Shown: positions 18,504 through 31,778, counted from the stretch's first letter. The stretch is 64,000 nt of DNA from Pseudomonadales bacterium (GCA_023268635.1 JALQUB010000062.1:1-64000); one strand, 5' to 3'. The notes: generated by a model not told the origin, from the letters alone. A program made the numbers and translations.

Positions 18504-19769
18504 TTAGCGCACTAGGCGGAAAAAAGTATTCAATTCGTTCAGGTAGGCCTCGGTTTCCTCGAGTGCCGCGAAATGACCGCCGCGGGGCATCTGAGACCAG
18601 TGTCGTATATCGTATGCCGCCTCGGCCCAAGCGCGAGGCGTTATGTAGATCTCGGCTGGAAATAGGGCGACGCCAGTAGGGACATCGATATAGCCAGTTG
18701 GCTTTATCGCCGGTGTTGATCTGTTCTCGTAGTAAATACGCATTGAGGAAGTGATGGATTCGGTGAACCAATAGATCGAAATATTGGTGAGCAATTCGTC
18801 CTTGCTAAAGTACTCCCAAATATCACCTTCTGCGTCTTGTGGCATATCGGTCCAGCCGTGGAATTTCTCCAGTATCCACGCGGCGAGACCTGCCGGAGAG
18901 TCATTGAGGCCGTAGCCTAGGCTCTGTGGCTTAGATCCTTGGATTTGTTGATAGGCCAATTCACCGCTCATGTAGGCCTGACGACGCTCACGCAGTGAGG
19001 CTTCTTCTTCGCTCACATTGGCGCGCTGCGTTTCATCCGCCGGAGCGGGCGCGAGAATCATGTTGGAATGAAACCCGATTAATCGTTCAGGGAAATGGTT
19101 CGCGTGGTGCGCGTTAATAACCGCCCCCCAATCACCGCCCGCTATGGCGTAGCGTTCATAGCCAAGCGTTTTCATCAATTCGGCGAGTAAGAGAGCAATT
19201 TTTTCGGAGCTATAACCGGGCGTAGAGGGTGCTTCCGAAAACGCGAAGCCGGGGAGTGAGGGTGCGATGACGTGATAACTGTCGGTGATCTCGCCGCCGT
19301 GTGCGACAGGATCAGTTAATGGGCCGATTATTTTATAAAACTCGGCGATAGATCCTGGCCATCCATGAACCAAAAGCAGGGGGATTGCATCGGGATTTTT
19401 TGACCTTTCGTGAATGGTGTGAAGGTCTAAGCCTTCCACTTCGACAATTATTTGGTCGAATTTATTTAATAACGCTTCCTGTTTGCGCCAATCAAAATCA
19501 TTCCGCCAATAGTCTAGTAGCTCGGTCAGCACAGCTTTATCTGTGCCGTATTCCCAGCTGGTATCACTGATTTGGTCGGGTAGGCGAGTAAGGTCCAATC
19601 GTGTGTGCAGGTCATTGATAGCTCTATCGCTGACCGCAATCGTAAATGGCTTCACGGATTCGTCTCCTAACTTTTGCGGCTCTTGTCCGCTGGCCTGAAA
19701 ACTAATTAGGCCAGCGATGAGAATGCTGAGTAAGAACCGACTGCTTAGTAGTTTCCTTGGATAAGACAT
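18504..19769 (-). CDS. Exported epoxide hydrolase (alpha/beta hydrolase with EHN domain)
   Basis: 421 residues with a signal peptide (about 1-29, ending ASGQ). The N-terminal EHN domain (LTRLPDQISDTSWEYGTD region) is followed by the alpha/beta hydrolase fold with oxyanion motif HGWPGS near residue 135, the nucleophile aspartate in GGDWGAVI near 211, and the catalytic histidine in GGHFAALEE. This is the juvenile-hormone-epoxide-hydrolase-like group, which opens epoxides to diols through an ester intermediate. A periplasmic location is unusual for an enzyme type usually cytosolic or microsomal. RBS TAGGAGA. Confidence 0.87.
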   Translation of the reverse strand: MSYPRKLLSSRFLLSILIAGLISFQASGQEPQKLGDESVKPFTIAVSDRAINDLHTRLDLTRLPDQISDTSWEYGTDKAVLTELLDYWRNDFDWRKQEALLNKFDQIIVEVEGLDLHTIHERSKNPDAIPLLLVHGWPGSIAEFYKIIGPLTDPVAHGGEITDSYHVIAPSLPGFAFSEAPSTPGYSSEKIALLLAELMKTLGYERYAIAGGDWGAVINAHHANHFPERLIGFHSNMILAPAPADETQRANVSEEEASLRERRQAYMSGELAYQQIQGSKPQSLGYGLNDSPAGLAAWILEKFHGWTDMPQDAEGDIWEYFSKDELLTNISIYWFTESITSSMRIYYENRSTPAIKPTGYIDVPTGVALFPAEIYITPRAWAEAAYDIRHWSQMPRGGHFAALEETEAYLNELNTFFRLVR

Positions 19770-19818
19770 AGTGGTCTCCTAATAAAAGCTGACATTCCTA
19801 GTGCCGCAAACCCGCTTC

Positions 19819-21006
19819 TTAGCTTAGGGCTTCAAGTGCGCTGCGTAAAATTGCCAGCGCCTCATCGATTTCTTCTTGTTTTACATTGAGCGCGGGTAGT
19901 AAACGTATGCTGTTGCCACCAGCTTTGACCACAAGCAAATGTCGGTTTTGAAGTTCGCCGATTAGTGCTGCGGCGTCGGTGTGGCACTTCAATCCCACCA
20001 TTAAGCCCATCCCAGTGACCTCCTCGAGAAGTTCAGGGAAGCTTGAGATCAACTCTTCCAGGCCGCTGCGTAAATGCAAGCCGGTACGTTTAACGTTGTC
20101 TAAAAATCCGGGAGCAAGCATCTCGTCCAACACGGCATTGCCAACTGCTGTAGCGAGTGGGTTGCCACCGAACGTGCTGCCATGGCTCCCTGCGGTCATC
20201 GATGCTGCCACTTCGGCAGAGCATAAACAGGCGCCGATTGGGAAGCCGCCACCCAGCCCTTTCGCACTAGCAAGAAGGTCAGGGATAACGCCTAGCTGTT
20301 GATAGGCATAGAGAGAGCCGGTTCTGCCCATGCCGCTTTGAACTTCATCGAACATCAACAGAATATTTTTCTCGTCACATAAGGCTCGTACCGCCTCTAG
20401 ATAATCGGTAGTTGCCGGACGTATGCCGCCTTCTCCTTGAACGGGTTCCAGCACCACGGCTGCCGTGTTATCGCCAATCGCATTCGCTAACGCATCGATA
20501 TCGCCGAACTCGACCTGGTCGAATCCTGAGTCGCCAATGACAAAGCCATCTGTGTGAGCTTTGTTGAAAGCTGACGCAATTGTACTTAAGGTTCGGCCGT
20601 GAAATGAACTGGTCAGAGAAATAATGCGATGCTTATGCGCTTCGCCCTTAGCGAAGAAATAGCGTCTAATCGTTTTGTAGCAGGCTTCGACTGCTTCGGC
20701 ACCCGAGTTGCAGAAAAAAACCTTGTCAGCAAAGCTGTGGTCAACGAGTCGCTGCCCAAGTCTTTCCGCCTGAGTAATACGAAACAAATTTGAGGTGTGC
20801 CAAAGCTTTTCGGCCTGCTCGCTGAGAGCTTTTACCAAGGTTGGGTGACAGTGGCCGAGACAGTTAACCGCAATGCCCATTGTGAAGTCTAGGTAACGCT
20901 CTCCGTCGGCTGTAAACAATTCAGATCCGCGCCCGTGATCGAACTCAAGGCTAGGTGAGCCGTAATTGTCCATGAGGGCATTGGTTTTATGAGGTGCGGA
21001 GTTCAT
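19819..21006 (-). CDS. argD: Acetylornithine/succinyldiaminopimelate aminotransferase family (ArgD-like)
   Basis: 395 residues, the family length. Class III PLP aminotransferase features are clear: the NSGAEAVEAC phosphate-binding loop, FHGRTLST, the FDEVQSGMGRTG segment with the cofactor-pairing aspartate, and the lysine in SAKGLGGGFPIGA. It converts N-acetylglutamate semialdehyde to N-acetylornithine and often also serves lysine synthesis. It is divergent from msrA with 159 bases between the starts; no other arg genes are in the window. Confidence 0.9.
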   Translation of the reverse strand: MNSAPHKTNALMDNYGSPSLEFDHGRGSELFTADGERYLDFTMGIAVNCLGHCHPTLVKALSEQAEKLWHTSNLFRITQAERLGQRLVDHSFADKVFFCNSGAEAVEACYKTIRRYFFAKGEAHKHRIISLTSSFHGRTLSTIASAFNKAHTDGFVIGDSGFDQVEFGDIDALANAIGDNTAAVVLEPVQGEGGIRPATTDYLEAVRALCDEKNILLMFDEVQSGMGRTGSLYAYQQLGVIPDLLASAKGLGGGFPIGACLCSAEVAASMTAGSHGSTFGGNPLATAVGNAVLDEMLAPGFLDNVKRTGLHLRSGLEELISSFPELLEEVTGMGLMVGLKCHTDAAALIGELQNRHLLVVKAGGNSIRLLPALNVKQEEIDEALAILRSALEALS

Positions 21007-21165
21007 CTTTAATCCTACTAATGTCTTTAATTCGACTGTCCAGTTTGAAAGTAAATGTTATGTTTGCAGTGAGCGCTAGAGTGTATCATTGAATGCCTAA
21101 AACCACTTACAGTCCTTCGCAGATCTAGAGCTGTAATACTATATTTACTGAGTCGAGGTGAGCTC

Positions 21166-21804
21166 ATGCTGTTTAAATCGAAGCCCGTCGAGCTTCCTAC
21201 TCCCGAAAACGCGCTGCCAGATCGCTCCCAGCCTGCCATATTTAACCCTCAGCATTTCGTGACAGGGAGATCCATAGTTGAGCCCGTACCGAACAACCTG
21301 TCAAAGGCGGTGTTCGGCCTAGGATGTTTTTGGGGGGCGGAGCGACTCTTTTGGCAATTGCGCGGGGTTTATAGCACCGCTGCGGGCTACGCCGGCGGAT
21401 TCACGGCGAATCCAAGCTACGAAGATGTTTGTACAGGGCGAACCGGACATGCAGAAGTGGTGCTTGTGTTTTATGACTCACAAGAGATCAGTTATGAGGA
21501 ATTGCTCGCCGCTTTTTGGGAGGCGCATGATCCCACGCAGGGAATGCGGCAAGGAAACGATGTGGGCACCCAATATCGTTCCGTGATCTATACTTTTTCG
21601 GAAGAACAGCAACAACAGGCAGAGAATTCTGCGGTGCTCTTTCAGAGATCGTTGGCTGAGAAAGGTTATCAGGCAATTACAACGGACATACAAGCGATTG
21701 ACGTCTTCTATTATGCCGACGATTATCATCAGCAATATTTGGCGAAAGTCCCTGATGGCTACTGTGGCCTAGCGGGAACGGGCGCCTGCTATCGACCGGA
21801 GTGA
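21166..21804 (+). CDS. msrA: Peptide-methionine (S)-S-oxide reductase
   Basis: 212 residues, RBS GAGGTGAG. The active-site GCFWGAE places the catalytic cysteine at residue 54, and the N-terminal extension resembles E. coli-type long MsrA. It repairs methionine sulfoxide with thioredoxin as reductant. The C-terminal GTGACYRPE may carry the recycling cysteine. It precedes a 5'-nucleotidase gene by four bases. Confidence 0.96.
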   Translation: MLFKSKPVELPTPENALPDRSQPAIFNPQHFVTGRSIVEPVPNNLSKAVFGLGCFWGAERLFWQLRGVYSTAAGYAGGFTANPSYEDVCTGRTGHAEVVLVFYDSQEISYEELLAAFWEAHDPTQGMRQGNDVGTQYRSVIYTFSEEQQQQAENSAVLFQRSLAEKGYQAITTDIQAIDVFYYADDYHQQYLAKVPDGYCGLAGTGACYRPE

Positions 21805-21808
21805 ATCA

Positions 21809-22732
21809 ATGTCAGATCGATCTATGAGTAAGAAACAACCTTCAATAGATCCGCTAGTCATAGCCATCTCTTCACGTGCACTTTTTGATTTGGCCGAGAG
21901 CCATCAGGTCTATGAAGAAGAAGGACTGGCCGCCTATCAGCAGTATCAGATTGCACGCGAAGATGATCCTTTGGAGCCGGGTGACGCCTTCGCTCTAGTG
22001 AAAAAACTACTTCGACTTAATGAATTGCTGGACGAGTCTCCCGTGCAAGTGATCTTGCTCTCCCGGAACAGCGCGGACACAGGACTTAGAATCTTTAATT
22101 CCATTAAATATTATGGTCTAGATATTAGTCGAGCTGCATTCAGCGGCGGCGAAAGTCCTTATCGTTATATTTCTGCATTCAACAGTCATCTGTTCCTGTC
22201 TACCGATGGTGCTGATGTGCGACAGGCATTGGAATCTGGTGTGGCGGCCGCGACAATTCTTCCGTCAAAAAAGGCATCGGCAGAGACGGATACACTGAAA
22301 ATCGCATTTGACGGGGATGCGGTGCTGTTCTCCGATGATTCTGAGCGAATTTATAAAAGTGACGGACTTGAAGCCTTTACGAAAAATGAGGTTGACGCGG
22401 TCAATGAGCCGCTTAGCGGCGGGCCTTTTAAACCGGTACTCGCTGCGCTGCAGCAGATTCAAATGGGTTTCCCGATCGGAGAATCTCCGCTACGCACCTG
22501 TCTTGTGACCGCGCGTGCCGCGCCGGCTCATGAACGGGTGGTAAAAACGCTAAGACACTGGAATATTCGGATCGATGAATCTTTATTTCTCGGTGGTCTA
22601 GATAAGGGTGAATTCCTGCGAGCATTTGATGCCGATGTATTCTTCGATGACCAGCACGGACATTGCGAATCTGCGCGGAATCATGTTGCCACCGGCCATG
22701 TCCCATCAGGCGTAGCTAACGACAACGATTAG
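21809..22732 (+). CDS. Cytosolic 5'-nucleotidase (NT5C1-like family)
   Basis: 307 residues. The N-terminal IAISSRALFDLAESHQVYEEEGLAAY and the LEPGDAFALVKKLL segment are characteristic of the bacterial homologues of animal cytosolic 5'-nucleotidase 1, and IAFDGDAVLFSDD is the HAD-type motif. It is expected to dephosphorylate nucleoside monophosphates. A second ATG at 21824 is possible. Its 3' end overlaps the convergent TauE-type gene by four bases. Confidence 0.87.
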   Translation: MSDRSMSKKQPSIDPLVIAISSRALFDLAESHQVYEEEGLAAYQQYQIAREDDPLEPGDAFALVKKLLRLNELLDESPVQVILLSRNSADTGLRIFNSIKYYGLDISRAAFSGGESPYRYISAFNSHLFLSTDGADVRQALESGVAAATILPSKKASAETDTLKIAFDGDAVLFSDDSERIYKSDGLEAFTKNEVDAVNEPLSGGPFKPVLAALQQIQMGFPIGESPLRTCLVTARAAPAHERVVKTLRHWNIRIDESLFLGGLDKGEFLRAFDADVFFDDQHGHCESARNHVATGHVPSGVANDND

Positions 22733-23541
22733 ATTGCGACTGATGAGACCAAGTAGCCGGCGCCTAGCCCACCCAGTAACAGAGTGAGGCTTCCTCGGAG
22801 AAGACGGTCCGGCAAATGGTCCGCAACACGAGAACCGAGTTGGATGGCGGGGATCGACCCAATGAGCAGACCCAGCAGCAACATCAGGTCGACATTGCCG
22901 GCGAAGTAATACCCTAAGCCTGCGATAAAGGTCAGCGGCACCGCGTGAGCGATGTCTGTGCCTACGATTTTGGAGCTTGAGGTATCGGCATAGATTGTCA
23001 TTAGAATAGCCGCCGCAAAGGCGCCAGCACCAACCGATGATAGCGTGACGCAAACACCAAGTATTATCCCCATGATAACTGTCGCTTTGGATTTATTGGC
23101 GAGTAGACGTGAAAAAATTACGTTCGGCCGAGTCTTGCTCGCACTTTCTCTGAGCCTGTTTCGAAGGACCAGCATGGCGGCAGTGAGTATGAGCATGACC
23201 CCTAAGCTAAAAGTCAGGATCGATTCGCCTTGGCCAACTGCAGTGATCTCATTCCTATTGAGTGCCGCTCTAGTGAGCAGGGCCGCCGGCAAACTCCCCA
23301 CAGACAGCAGAGCGACAACCTGCCAATCTATGGTTTTTTGTCGGTGATGAGCGATCACGCCGCTGGCCTTTGTCAGGGCGGCATACAGTAGGTCTGTACC
23401 AATCGCGACGGAAGGCGGGTAGCCGAACAGCAGTAGCAGGGGAGTCATTAGCGATCCACCACCGACGCCAGTCACGCCGATCGCGAAGCCTACGGCCGCG
23501 CCGGCTACAATGTGAAGCATTCCTATGTTTTCAATCAGCAA
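22729..23541 (-). CDS. TauE/SafE-family sulfite/sulfonate exporter-like membrane protein
   Basis: 270 residues, about eight hydrophobic helices. Glycine-rich repeats GVTGVGGGSLMTPLLLL near residue 24 and LSSVGAGAFAAAIL near 165 are the two half-repeats of the family. Members export sulfite, sulfoacetate or other organosulfur anions; many are uncharacterised. Being divergent from cysB (157 bases) is consistent with a sulfur role, and that interval could hold a CysB site. Confidence 0.85.
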   Translation of the reverse strand: MLIENIGMLHIVAGAAVGFAIGVTGVGGGSLMTPLLLLFGYPPSVAIGTDLLYAALTKASGVIAHHRQKTIDWQVVALLSVGSLPAALLTRAALNRNEITAVGQGESILTFSLGVMLILTAAMLVLRNRLRESASKTRPNVIFSRLLANKSKATVIMGIILGVCVTLSSVGAGAFAAAILMTIYADTSSSKIVGTDIAHAVPLTFIAGLGYYFAGNVDLMLLLGLLIGSIPAIQLGSRVADHLPDRLLRGSLTLLLGGLGAGYLVSSVAI

Positions 23542-23698
23542 AGCAAATTCCGCCTACTGCAGCGATTAGAGAGAGCCAAGCGTAGCGCTGATGATATATT
23601 CTTCAAAGTAATTAATTGGTATAGTTATATTCCTTTTGCGAATAAAGCAAGAGGTCTCGTTTACATGACATATTGAAATCCCGCAGGGAGAGATTGAT

Positions 23699-24673
23699 AT
23701 GAAATTGCAGCAGCTGCGTTACATATGGGAAGTGAGTCGACAAGGACTGAACGTTTCCGATGCCGCGAATGCCTTATTTACCTCTCAGCCCGGCGTGAGT
23801 AAGCAGATCCGCGCCCTCGAAGATGAGCTTGGTGTTCAAATTTTCGAGCGCCGAGGCAAGCAGCTCGTGGCAATAACGCCTGCCGGCCAAAAAATTCTCG
23901 ATGCGAGCGGGCAAGTGTTGAGTCGTGTGCAGGGTATAAAAGCACTCGCCGAAGATCTGCGCGACGAGAGTAGGGGCTCGCTGTCCATCGCGACCACTCA
24001 CACCCAATGCCGATACGTATTGCCCAGCGTTATTCAACAGTTTCGCAGCCTCTACCCCAATGTCACGCTTCATATGCATCAGGGAACACCGCTTCAGATA
24101 GCCGAAGCGGCAGCGAATGGCACTGCTGATTTCGCCATCGCAACTGAGGCGCTTGAATTATTCGATGAGCTCACGATGTTGCCATGCTACCGATGGAATA
24201 GGGCTGTGATAGTTCCCAAAGGACATCCACTCGCGGATTTGAAAAAACTGACTTTAAAGCAACTGAGTCGCTATCCTTTGGTGACCTATAATTTCGGTTT
24301 TACGGGTCGCTCTAAACTCGATGATGCGTTTAAGCAAGAGGCATTGGAGGCGGATGTGGTGTTCACCGCCGCCGACGCTGATGTCATCAAGACCTATGTG
24401 CGACTCGAGTTGGGGGTAGGTATTGTTGCCAGAATGGCGGTGGATGAAGAGCAAGACTCAGACCTGATCGCTCTAGATGCCTCACATCTATTTGAGCCTA
24501 GCATCACTAAGATTGCTTTCCGACGCGGGGCGCATCTGCGTGGTTATATGGCAGGATTCATCGAATTATTTGCGCCTCACATCGATGCATCCACACTGCA
24601 AAGTCGACTCATTGCGGAAAGTAAAGATGCTATTGAAGCGAGCTACGCAGGAATTGAATTACCGGACCTTTAA
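23699..24673 (+). CDS. cysB: LysR-type regulator CysB
   Basis: 324 residues, exactly the CysB size. [23 protein letters not shown] with the helix-turn-helix through about residue 60 and the effector domain motifs [11 protein letters not shown] match CysB closely. It activates cysteine biosynthesis genes with N-acetylserine as inducer and usually represses itself. RBS AGGGAGA. Its end overlaps the convergent cysH by 15 bases. Confidence 0.96.
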   Translation: MKLQQLRYIWEVSRQGLNVSDAANALFTSQPGVSKQIRALEDELGVQIFERRGKQLVAITPAGQKILDASGQVLSRVQGIKALAEDLRDESRGSLSIATTHTQCRYVLPSVIQQFRSLYPNVTLHMHQGTPLQIAEAAANGTADFAIATEALELFDELTMLPCYRWNRAVIVPKGHPLADLKKLTLKQLSRYPLVTYNFGFTGRSKLDDAFKQEALEADVVFTAADADVIKTYVRLELGVGIVARMAVDEEQDSDLIALDASHLFEPSITKIAFRRGAHLRGYMAGFIELFAPHIDASTLQSRLIAESKDAIEASYAGIELPDL

Positions 24674-25411
24674 CGGGGTAGTGATATGTAGTCCGCACTC
24701 CTTGTGTGTGGACTCTTCCCACCACCATCGGCCTTCGCGCTCGTGCTGATTGGGGCCGATTGCTTTTGTGCAGGGCTCGCAACCGATGCTTACGTATCCA
24801 TGATCGTGGAGTTCATTGTAGGGAATATCGAATAGCCGAATGGTGTTCCACACTTCTTCTGAGGTGGTGTTGGCAAGCGGGTTAACCTTTATAAGCCTGT
24901 GTTCGGTTGTAGAGAAAGTACGATCTATTTCTATGATGGCAACTTCGCTTCGAGTTGGGCTCTGGTCTCGACGCTGGCCCGTGATCCATGCATCGAAATT
25001 AGCTAGGTGGCGCCTCAAAGGAGCGACCTTCCGTATACCGCAGCATTCTGTATGTCCGTCTTCGTAGAAGCTGAACAGCCCCTTACTTCTAACAAACTCT
25101 CTCAGCTCATCAGGATCCGGCGAGAGCAGATCTAATTTAATTCCGTAGTGTGCTCGCACGACTTCAAGGTATCGTTGAGTCGCTGGTGGTAGGCGACCCG
25201 TGTCGAGCGTGAAGATCTCAGGAAGCTGGTCTCGGTTAGTGATTGCCTTAATGCTGTGTTCGATAGTCACAACATCTTCTGCGCCACTGAATGAGAGGGC
25301 GCTTCTACCTAAATTCGGAATCAGTGTTGCGAGAATTTCCCTCGGCGACGCGTTTAGCAGCGAGGCATTGAGTTCAGCGATGCCGGTCTCGTCTAATAAA
25401 CTGATATCCAT
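24659..25411 (-). CDS. cysH: Assimilatory adenylyl-sulfate (APS) reductase, [4Fe-4S] type
   Basis: 250 residues from ATG 25411; the ORF-track start at 25651 runs back over the thrH start and was rejected. The P-loop-like SFSGAEDVV is near residue 42. Four cluster cysteines are present as C123-C124 (TECCG) and C211xxC214 (GCEPC), with the catalytic cysteine 239 in KECGLH. The CC...CxxC set marks the iron-sulfur APS reductases of Pseudomonas and plants rather than E. coli PAPS reductase. It reduces APS to sulfite with thioredoxin. It is convergent with cysB and divergent from thrH. Confidence 0.95.
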   Translation of the reverse strand: MDISLLDETGIAELNASLLNASPREILATLIPNLGRSALSFSGAEDVVTIEHSIKAITNRDQLPEIFTLDTGRLPPATQRYLEVVRAHYGIKLDLLSPDPDELREFVRSKGLFSFYEDGHTECCGIRKVAPLRRHLANFDAWITGQRRDQSPTRSEVAIIEIDRTFSTTEHRLIKVNPLANTTSEEVWNTIRLFDIPYNELHDHGYVSIGCEPCTKAIGPNQHEREGRWWWEESTHKECGLHITTPLKVR

Positions 25412-25497
25412 TTTCGTTAATCCTTGGGCTATTGCGTTTGTAGCGCGCATTCTGCGATATACAGCGCGGTCGGTAAAGCCCGCTATTCGAGATCGGC

Positions 25498-25527
25498 TTA
25501 ATCTGGTAAATTGCCGGCCAGTATAAT
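25498..25527 (+). promoter_or_regulatory. Probable thrH promoter
   Basis: A perfect TATAAT -10 box (25522-25527) stands 18 bases behind TTAATC (25498-25503) and 26 bases before the thrH ATG. The transcript leader would be about 20 bases with a purine-rich GAGAGAGA serving as RBS. Confidence 0.55.
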
Positions 25528-25553
25528 TTCGACTTTGTGAGAGAGATATAACA

Positions 25554-26174
25554 ATGGAAATAGCGTGCTTAGACCTCGAGGGCGTTCTCGTCCCTGAAAT
25601 TTGGATTGGTTTTGCCGAGAAGACTGGAATCGAAGAACTGCGCGCAACCACCCGTGAAGTGCCTGATTACGATGTTCTAATGAAGCAGCGGCTTCGTATA
25701 TTGGATGAGCATGGCCTAGGATTGCCCGATATCCAGGAAGTGATCGCAACTATGTCACCTCTGCCTGGCGCGTTGGAATTTGTGCAGTGGCTTAAATCCA
25801 ACTTCCAACTCATCATACTATCGGACACATTTTATGAGTTCTCGCTCCCTCTCATGAAGCAGCTCGAACTCCCAACCTTGTTCTGTCATAGGCTCGTGAG
25901 CGATGAGAGCGGAAGAATAGTAGACTATAAATTAAGGCAGAAAGACCCCAAACGCGCCTCAGTGCAGGCCTTGCATAGCTTGAATTTTCGGGTAATCGCG
26001 TCAGGCGACTCTTATAACGATGTCTCCATGCTTTCTGAAGCCGACGCAGGAATTCTGTTTAGATCTCCGGAGAAGGTGCAGCAGGAATTCCCTCAGTATC
26101 CGGCAGTGGAGGAATATGCTGATTTGAAGAGGGAGTTCTGCAAGGCCAGTCTTCGCGACTTATCACCGCACTAG
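25554..26174 (+). CDS. thrH: Phosphoserine phosphatase / phosphoserine:homoserine phosphotransferase
   Basis: 206 residues. ThrH is a HAD enzyme with the first motif DLEGVLVPE, where the usual second aspartate is glutamate, and SDTFYEF and [10 protein letters not shown] as later motifs. In Pseudomonas aeruginosa ThrH dephosphorylates phosphoserine and can transfer the phosphate to homoserine. The neighbourhood with cysB and cysH is the same as I recall there. It links serine supply to cysteine synthesis. Confidence 0.94.
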   Translation: MEIACLDLEGVLVPEIWIGFAEKTGIEELRATTREVPDYDVLMKQRLRILDEHGLGLPDIQEVIATMSPLPGALEFVQWLKSNFQLIILSDTFYEFSLPLMKQLELPTLFCHRLVSDESGRIVDYKLRQKDPKRASVQALHSLNFRVIASGDSYNDVSMLSEADAGILFRSPEKVQQEFPQYPAVEEYADLKREFCKASLRDLSPH

Positions 26175-26195
26175 TAAGCGCTTTATGCCGAGTAG

Positions 26196-29479
<3,284 letters not shown>

Positions 29480-29483
<4 letters not shown>

Positions 29484-30610
29484 GACGGTGAGCCTTCGGC
29501 TAATACAGTGCTCGATTCAACCGCTTGCTCAATAATGGCAGCGCCGAGGCAGCGTTCCCCGTCATACATTACTAAGTATTGACCGGGCGTCACTGCGCGC
29601 TGAGCCTCTTCGAATTCGACTAGCAATCCATGATCTGTTCGCGTGACTGTGCAGGCTTGATCTTTTTGACGGTAACGGATTTTAGCATGACATCGCATCG
29701 GAAGATTCGGTGCGGTAGGACTAATCCAGGTAGGCTTCGCGGTGATTAAATGCCGCTTGAAGAGCAGAGGATTGTCGGTTCCCTGCGCCACAATGAGAAT
29801 ATTATGTTGCAAGTCTTTTTTAGCAACAAACCACGGGGCTTCATCAAATTCTTTGAGGCCACCGATGCCTAAGCCTTGACGTTGCCCGATGGTGTAATAC
29901 ATGAGACCCGCGTGTTCACCGATGGTTTCACCGGTTTCTGTTTGAATCAGACCTGGTTGTGCGGGGAGATATTGTTCTAGGAAGTCTTTAAATTTTCGTT
30001 CCCCGATAAAGCAAATGCCCGTGCTGTCTTTTTTATCATGCGTGCTCAGTCCTAGGCTTTCTGCGATAGCGCGCACCTCGTTTTTCTCAAGCTCGCCTAT
30101 AGGGAAGAGTGAGCGGGCGAGGTTGTCGGAATTCACCTCACAGAGGAAATAACTCTGGTCCTTATTTTGATCTAAGCCTTTCAAAAGGACTGCTTCTCCA
30201 TCTAGATTCGCCTTTCGTACATAGTGGCCGGTCGCAATGAAATCAGCGCCAAGGTCTGAGGCGTAGTCTAGGAATGCTTTGAACTTTATTTCACGATTGC
30301 AGAGCACATCCGGGTTAGGCGTCCGGCCTGCGCGATATTCCTGCAAAAAATGTTCGAATACGTGATCCCAGTATTCTGCGGCGAAGTTAGCGGTATGGAG
30401 TTTGATGCCTAATTTATCACAGACAGATTGGGCATCGGCCAAATCTACTTTTGCAGTGCAGTATTCAGTGCCATCGTCTTCGTCCCAATTCTTCATGAAT
30501 AGGCCTTCGACGGCATATCCCTGCTCAATGAGTAGGTGGGCGGCGACGGATGAGTCAACGCCTCCCGACATGCCGACGATGACTCTAGGTTTCGATTGTT
30601 CGTGCATCAA
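29480..30610 (-). CDS. mnmA: tRNA-uridine 2-sulfurtransferase
   Basis: 376 residues. PP-loop [13 protein letters not shown] at about 13-25 binds ATP; the catalytic cysteines are in [10 protein letters not shown] and [12 protein letters not shown]. It thiolates U34 of tRNA-Lys, Glu and Gln, receiving sulfur through the TusBCDE relay whose genes lie at 45.7-47.1 kb in this window. Stop overlaps the hflD start by four bases. Confidence 0.97.
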
Positions 30611-30629
30611 ACTATTGCGGTCCTTGAAG

Positions 30630-31115
30630 TTAGACTTGAATCAAAGAGAGCGGATAGGATTGGCCCGCCTCGTAGTCTTCTATGACTTTGAGTACCAAGG
30701 GGCTGCGTAATGGCAAGGTCTTAATGGTATCGAGCTCAAGCCAGTGCGCTGCCATGATATCTGGATCTAAGTTCGCGTCCGTTAATTCTTCGGCAGTAGC
30801 AGCGAAGCAAACACGCACATATCGAATGCCATTATTAGGTGCGGAGTAATGATAGATGCCTACTAGGGAGTCGAGAGTGACTCGCCAAGCGGTCTCTTCG
30901 AGAGCTTCTCGCAGCGCAGCATCTAAAATGGTCTCATGACATTCGACGTGACCAGCGGGTTGATTATAAACCATTTGGCTTGAGCTCGCGGCTTCATTAC
31001 TTTCGCCGCTAATGCTTTTATCACGCTCCTCGACCATCAGGTATTCCTTACCTCTGCGTATGACGAGTGCCACGGTTAGATGGGGGAGATGTCGATTTTC
31101 GTTAGCTTGGGACAC
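30630..31115 (-). CDS. nudJ: Nudix hydrolase NudJ
   Basis: 161 residues. The Nudix box [23 protein letters not shown] fits the GX5EX7REUXEEXGU pattern except for alanine at the last glycine. NudJ of E. coli dephosphorylates thiamin pyrophosphate precursors and nucleoside triphosphates. It precedes mnmA by 19 bases, as in E. coli, and heads the minus-strand block. Confidence 0.93.
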   Translation of the reverse strand: MSQANENRHLPHLTVALVIRRGKEYLMVEERDKSISGESNEAASSSQMVYNQPAGHVECHETILDAALREALEETAWRVTLDSLVGIYHYSAPNNGIRYVRVCFAATAEELTDANLDPDIMAAHWLELDTIKTLPLRSPLVLKVIEDYEAGQSYPLSLIQV

Positions 31116-31171
31116 GGTTCGCTACTCATTTGTGGTAAAAGTGCGCATGCTAGCGGCAATCAAGCGACCGT

Positions 31172-31193
31172 GCCAAGCTTCTGCAAGCTTGGC
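31172..31193 (+). promoter_or_regulatory. Perfect 9-bp inverted repeat between nudJ and moaC
   Basis: GCCAAGCTT-CTGC-AAGCTTGGC: nine-base arms and a four-base loop, 93 bases before the moaC ATG and 57 bases before the nudJ start. No T-tract follows on either strand, so it is not an ordinary terminator. It may be an operator or part of a structured leader. Confidence 0.6.
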
Positions 31194-31286
31194 TATTGAT
31201 CCCCAAGCCCGATATCATCGAAGCATAAACATTGATGCCTGTATTGGCGTCGCCGCAGTACACAGTAATTGCAAAGGACAATCAAA

Positions 31287-31775
31287 ATGGGACATGGCGA
31301 ACAGCCACTTACTCATCTAGATGCGCAGGGTAATGCTCGCATGGTAGATGTCGGCGACAAAGAAGTCACAGCGCGATTGGCCATCGCCCAGGGACGTATT
31401 GATATGTCTCCAGCGACGGCAGATCTCATTCGAGCTGGAGGTCACAAGAAAGGAGATGTGATAGCGATAGCTCGCATAGCTGGAATTCAAGGTGCGAAGA
31501 ACTGTTCGCAACTCATCCCGCTCTGCCATCCTCTGATGCTCACTTCGGTGAATCTCGATCTAGAAGTAGTTGAAAGCGCAGTGCTTGTGTCGGCACGCTG
31601 TAAAGTACTTGGACAGACAGGTGTTGAAATGGAGGCGTTGACGGCAGTGTCGGTCGCGTTGCTGACTATTTATGACATGTGTAAGGCGGTGGATAAGAAT
31701 ATGATTATTGGGGATATTTGCCTCAATGAGAAAACTGGCGGTCGAAGTGGGCACTATCGGCGTGAGGCTCTTTAG
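31287..31775 (+). CDS. moaC: Cyclic pyranopterin monophosphate synthase
   Basis: 162 residues from ATG 31287 (RBS AAAGGA); the ORF-track TTG start six codons earlier is unlikely. Motifs [24 protein letters not shown] and KTGGRSGH are all present. It converts the MoaA product to cPMP in molybdenum cofactor synthesis. moaD follows after three bases and moaE two bases after that, one transcription unit. moaA, moaB and moeA are not in the window. Confidence 0.97.
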   Translation: MGHGEQPLTHLDAQGNARMVDVGDKEVTARLAIAQGRIDMSPATADLIRAGGHKKGDVIAIARIAGIQGAKNCSQLIPLCHPLMLTSVNLDLEVVESAVLVSARCKVLGQTGVEMEALTAVSVALLTIYDMCKAVDKNMIIGDICLNEKTGGRSGHYRREAL

Positions 31776-31778
31776 ATA

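Noticed and set aside
25412-25651. N-terminal extension of cysH
   Set aside because: It overlaps thrH and its promoter antisense; family members start at MDISLL-like sequence.
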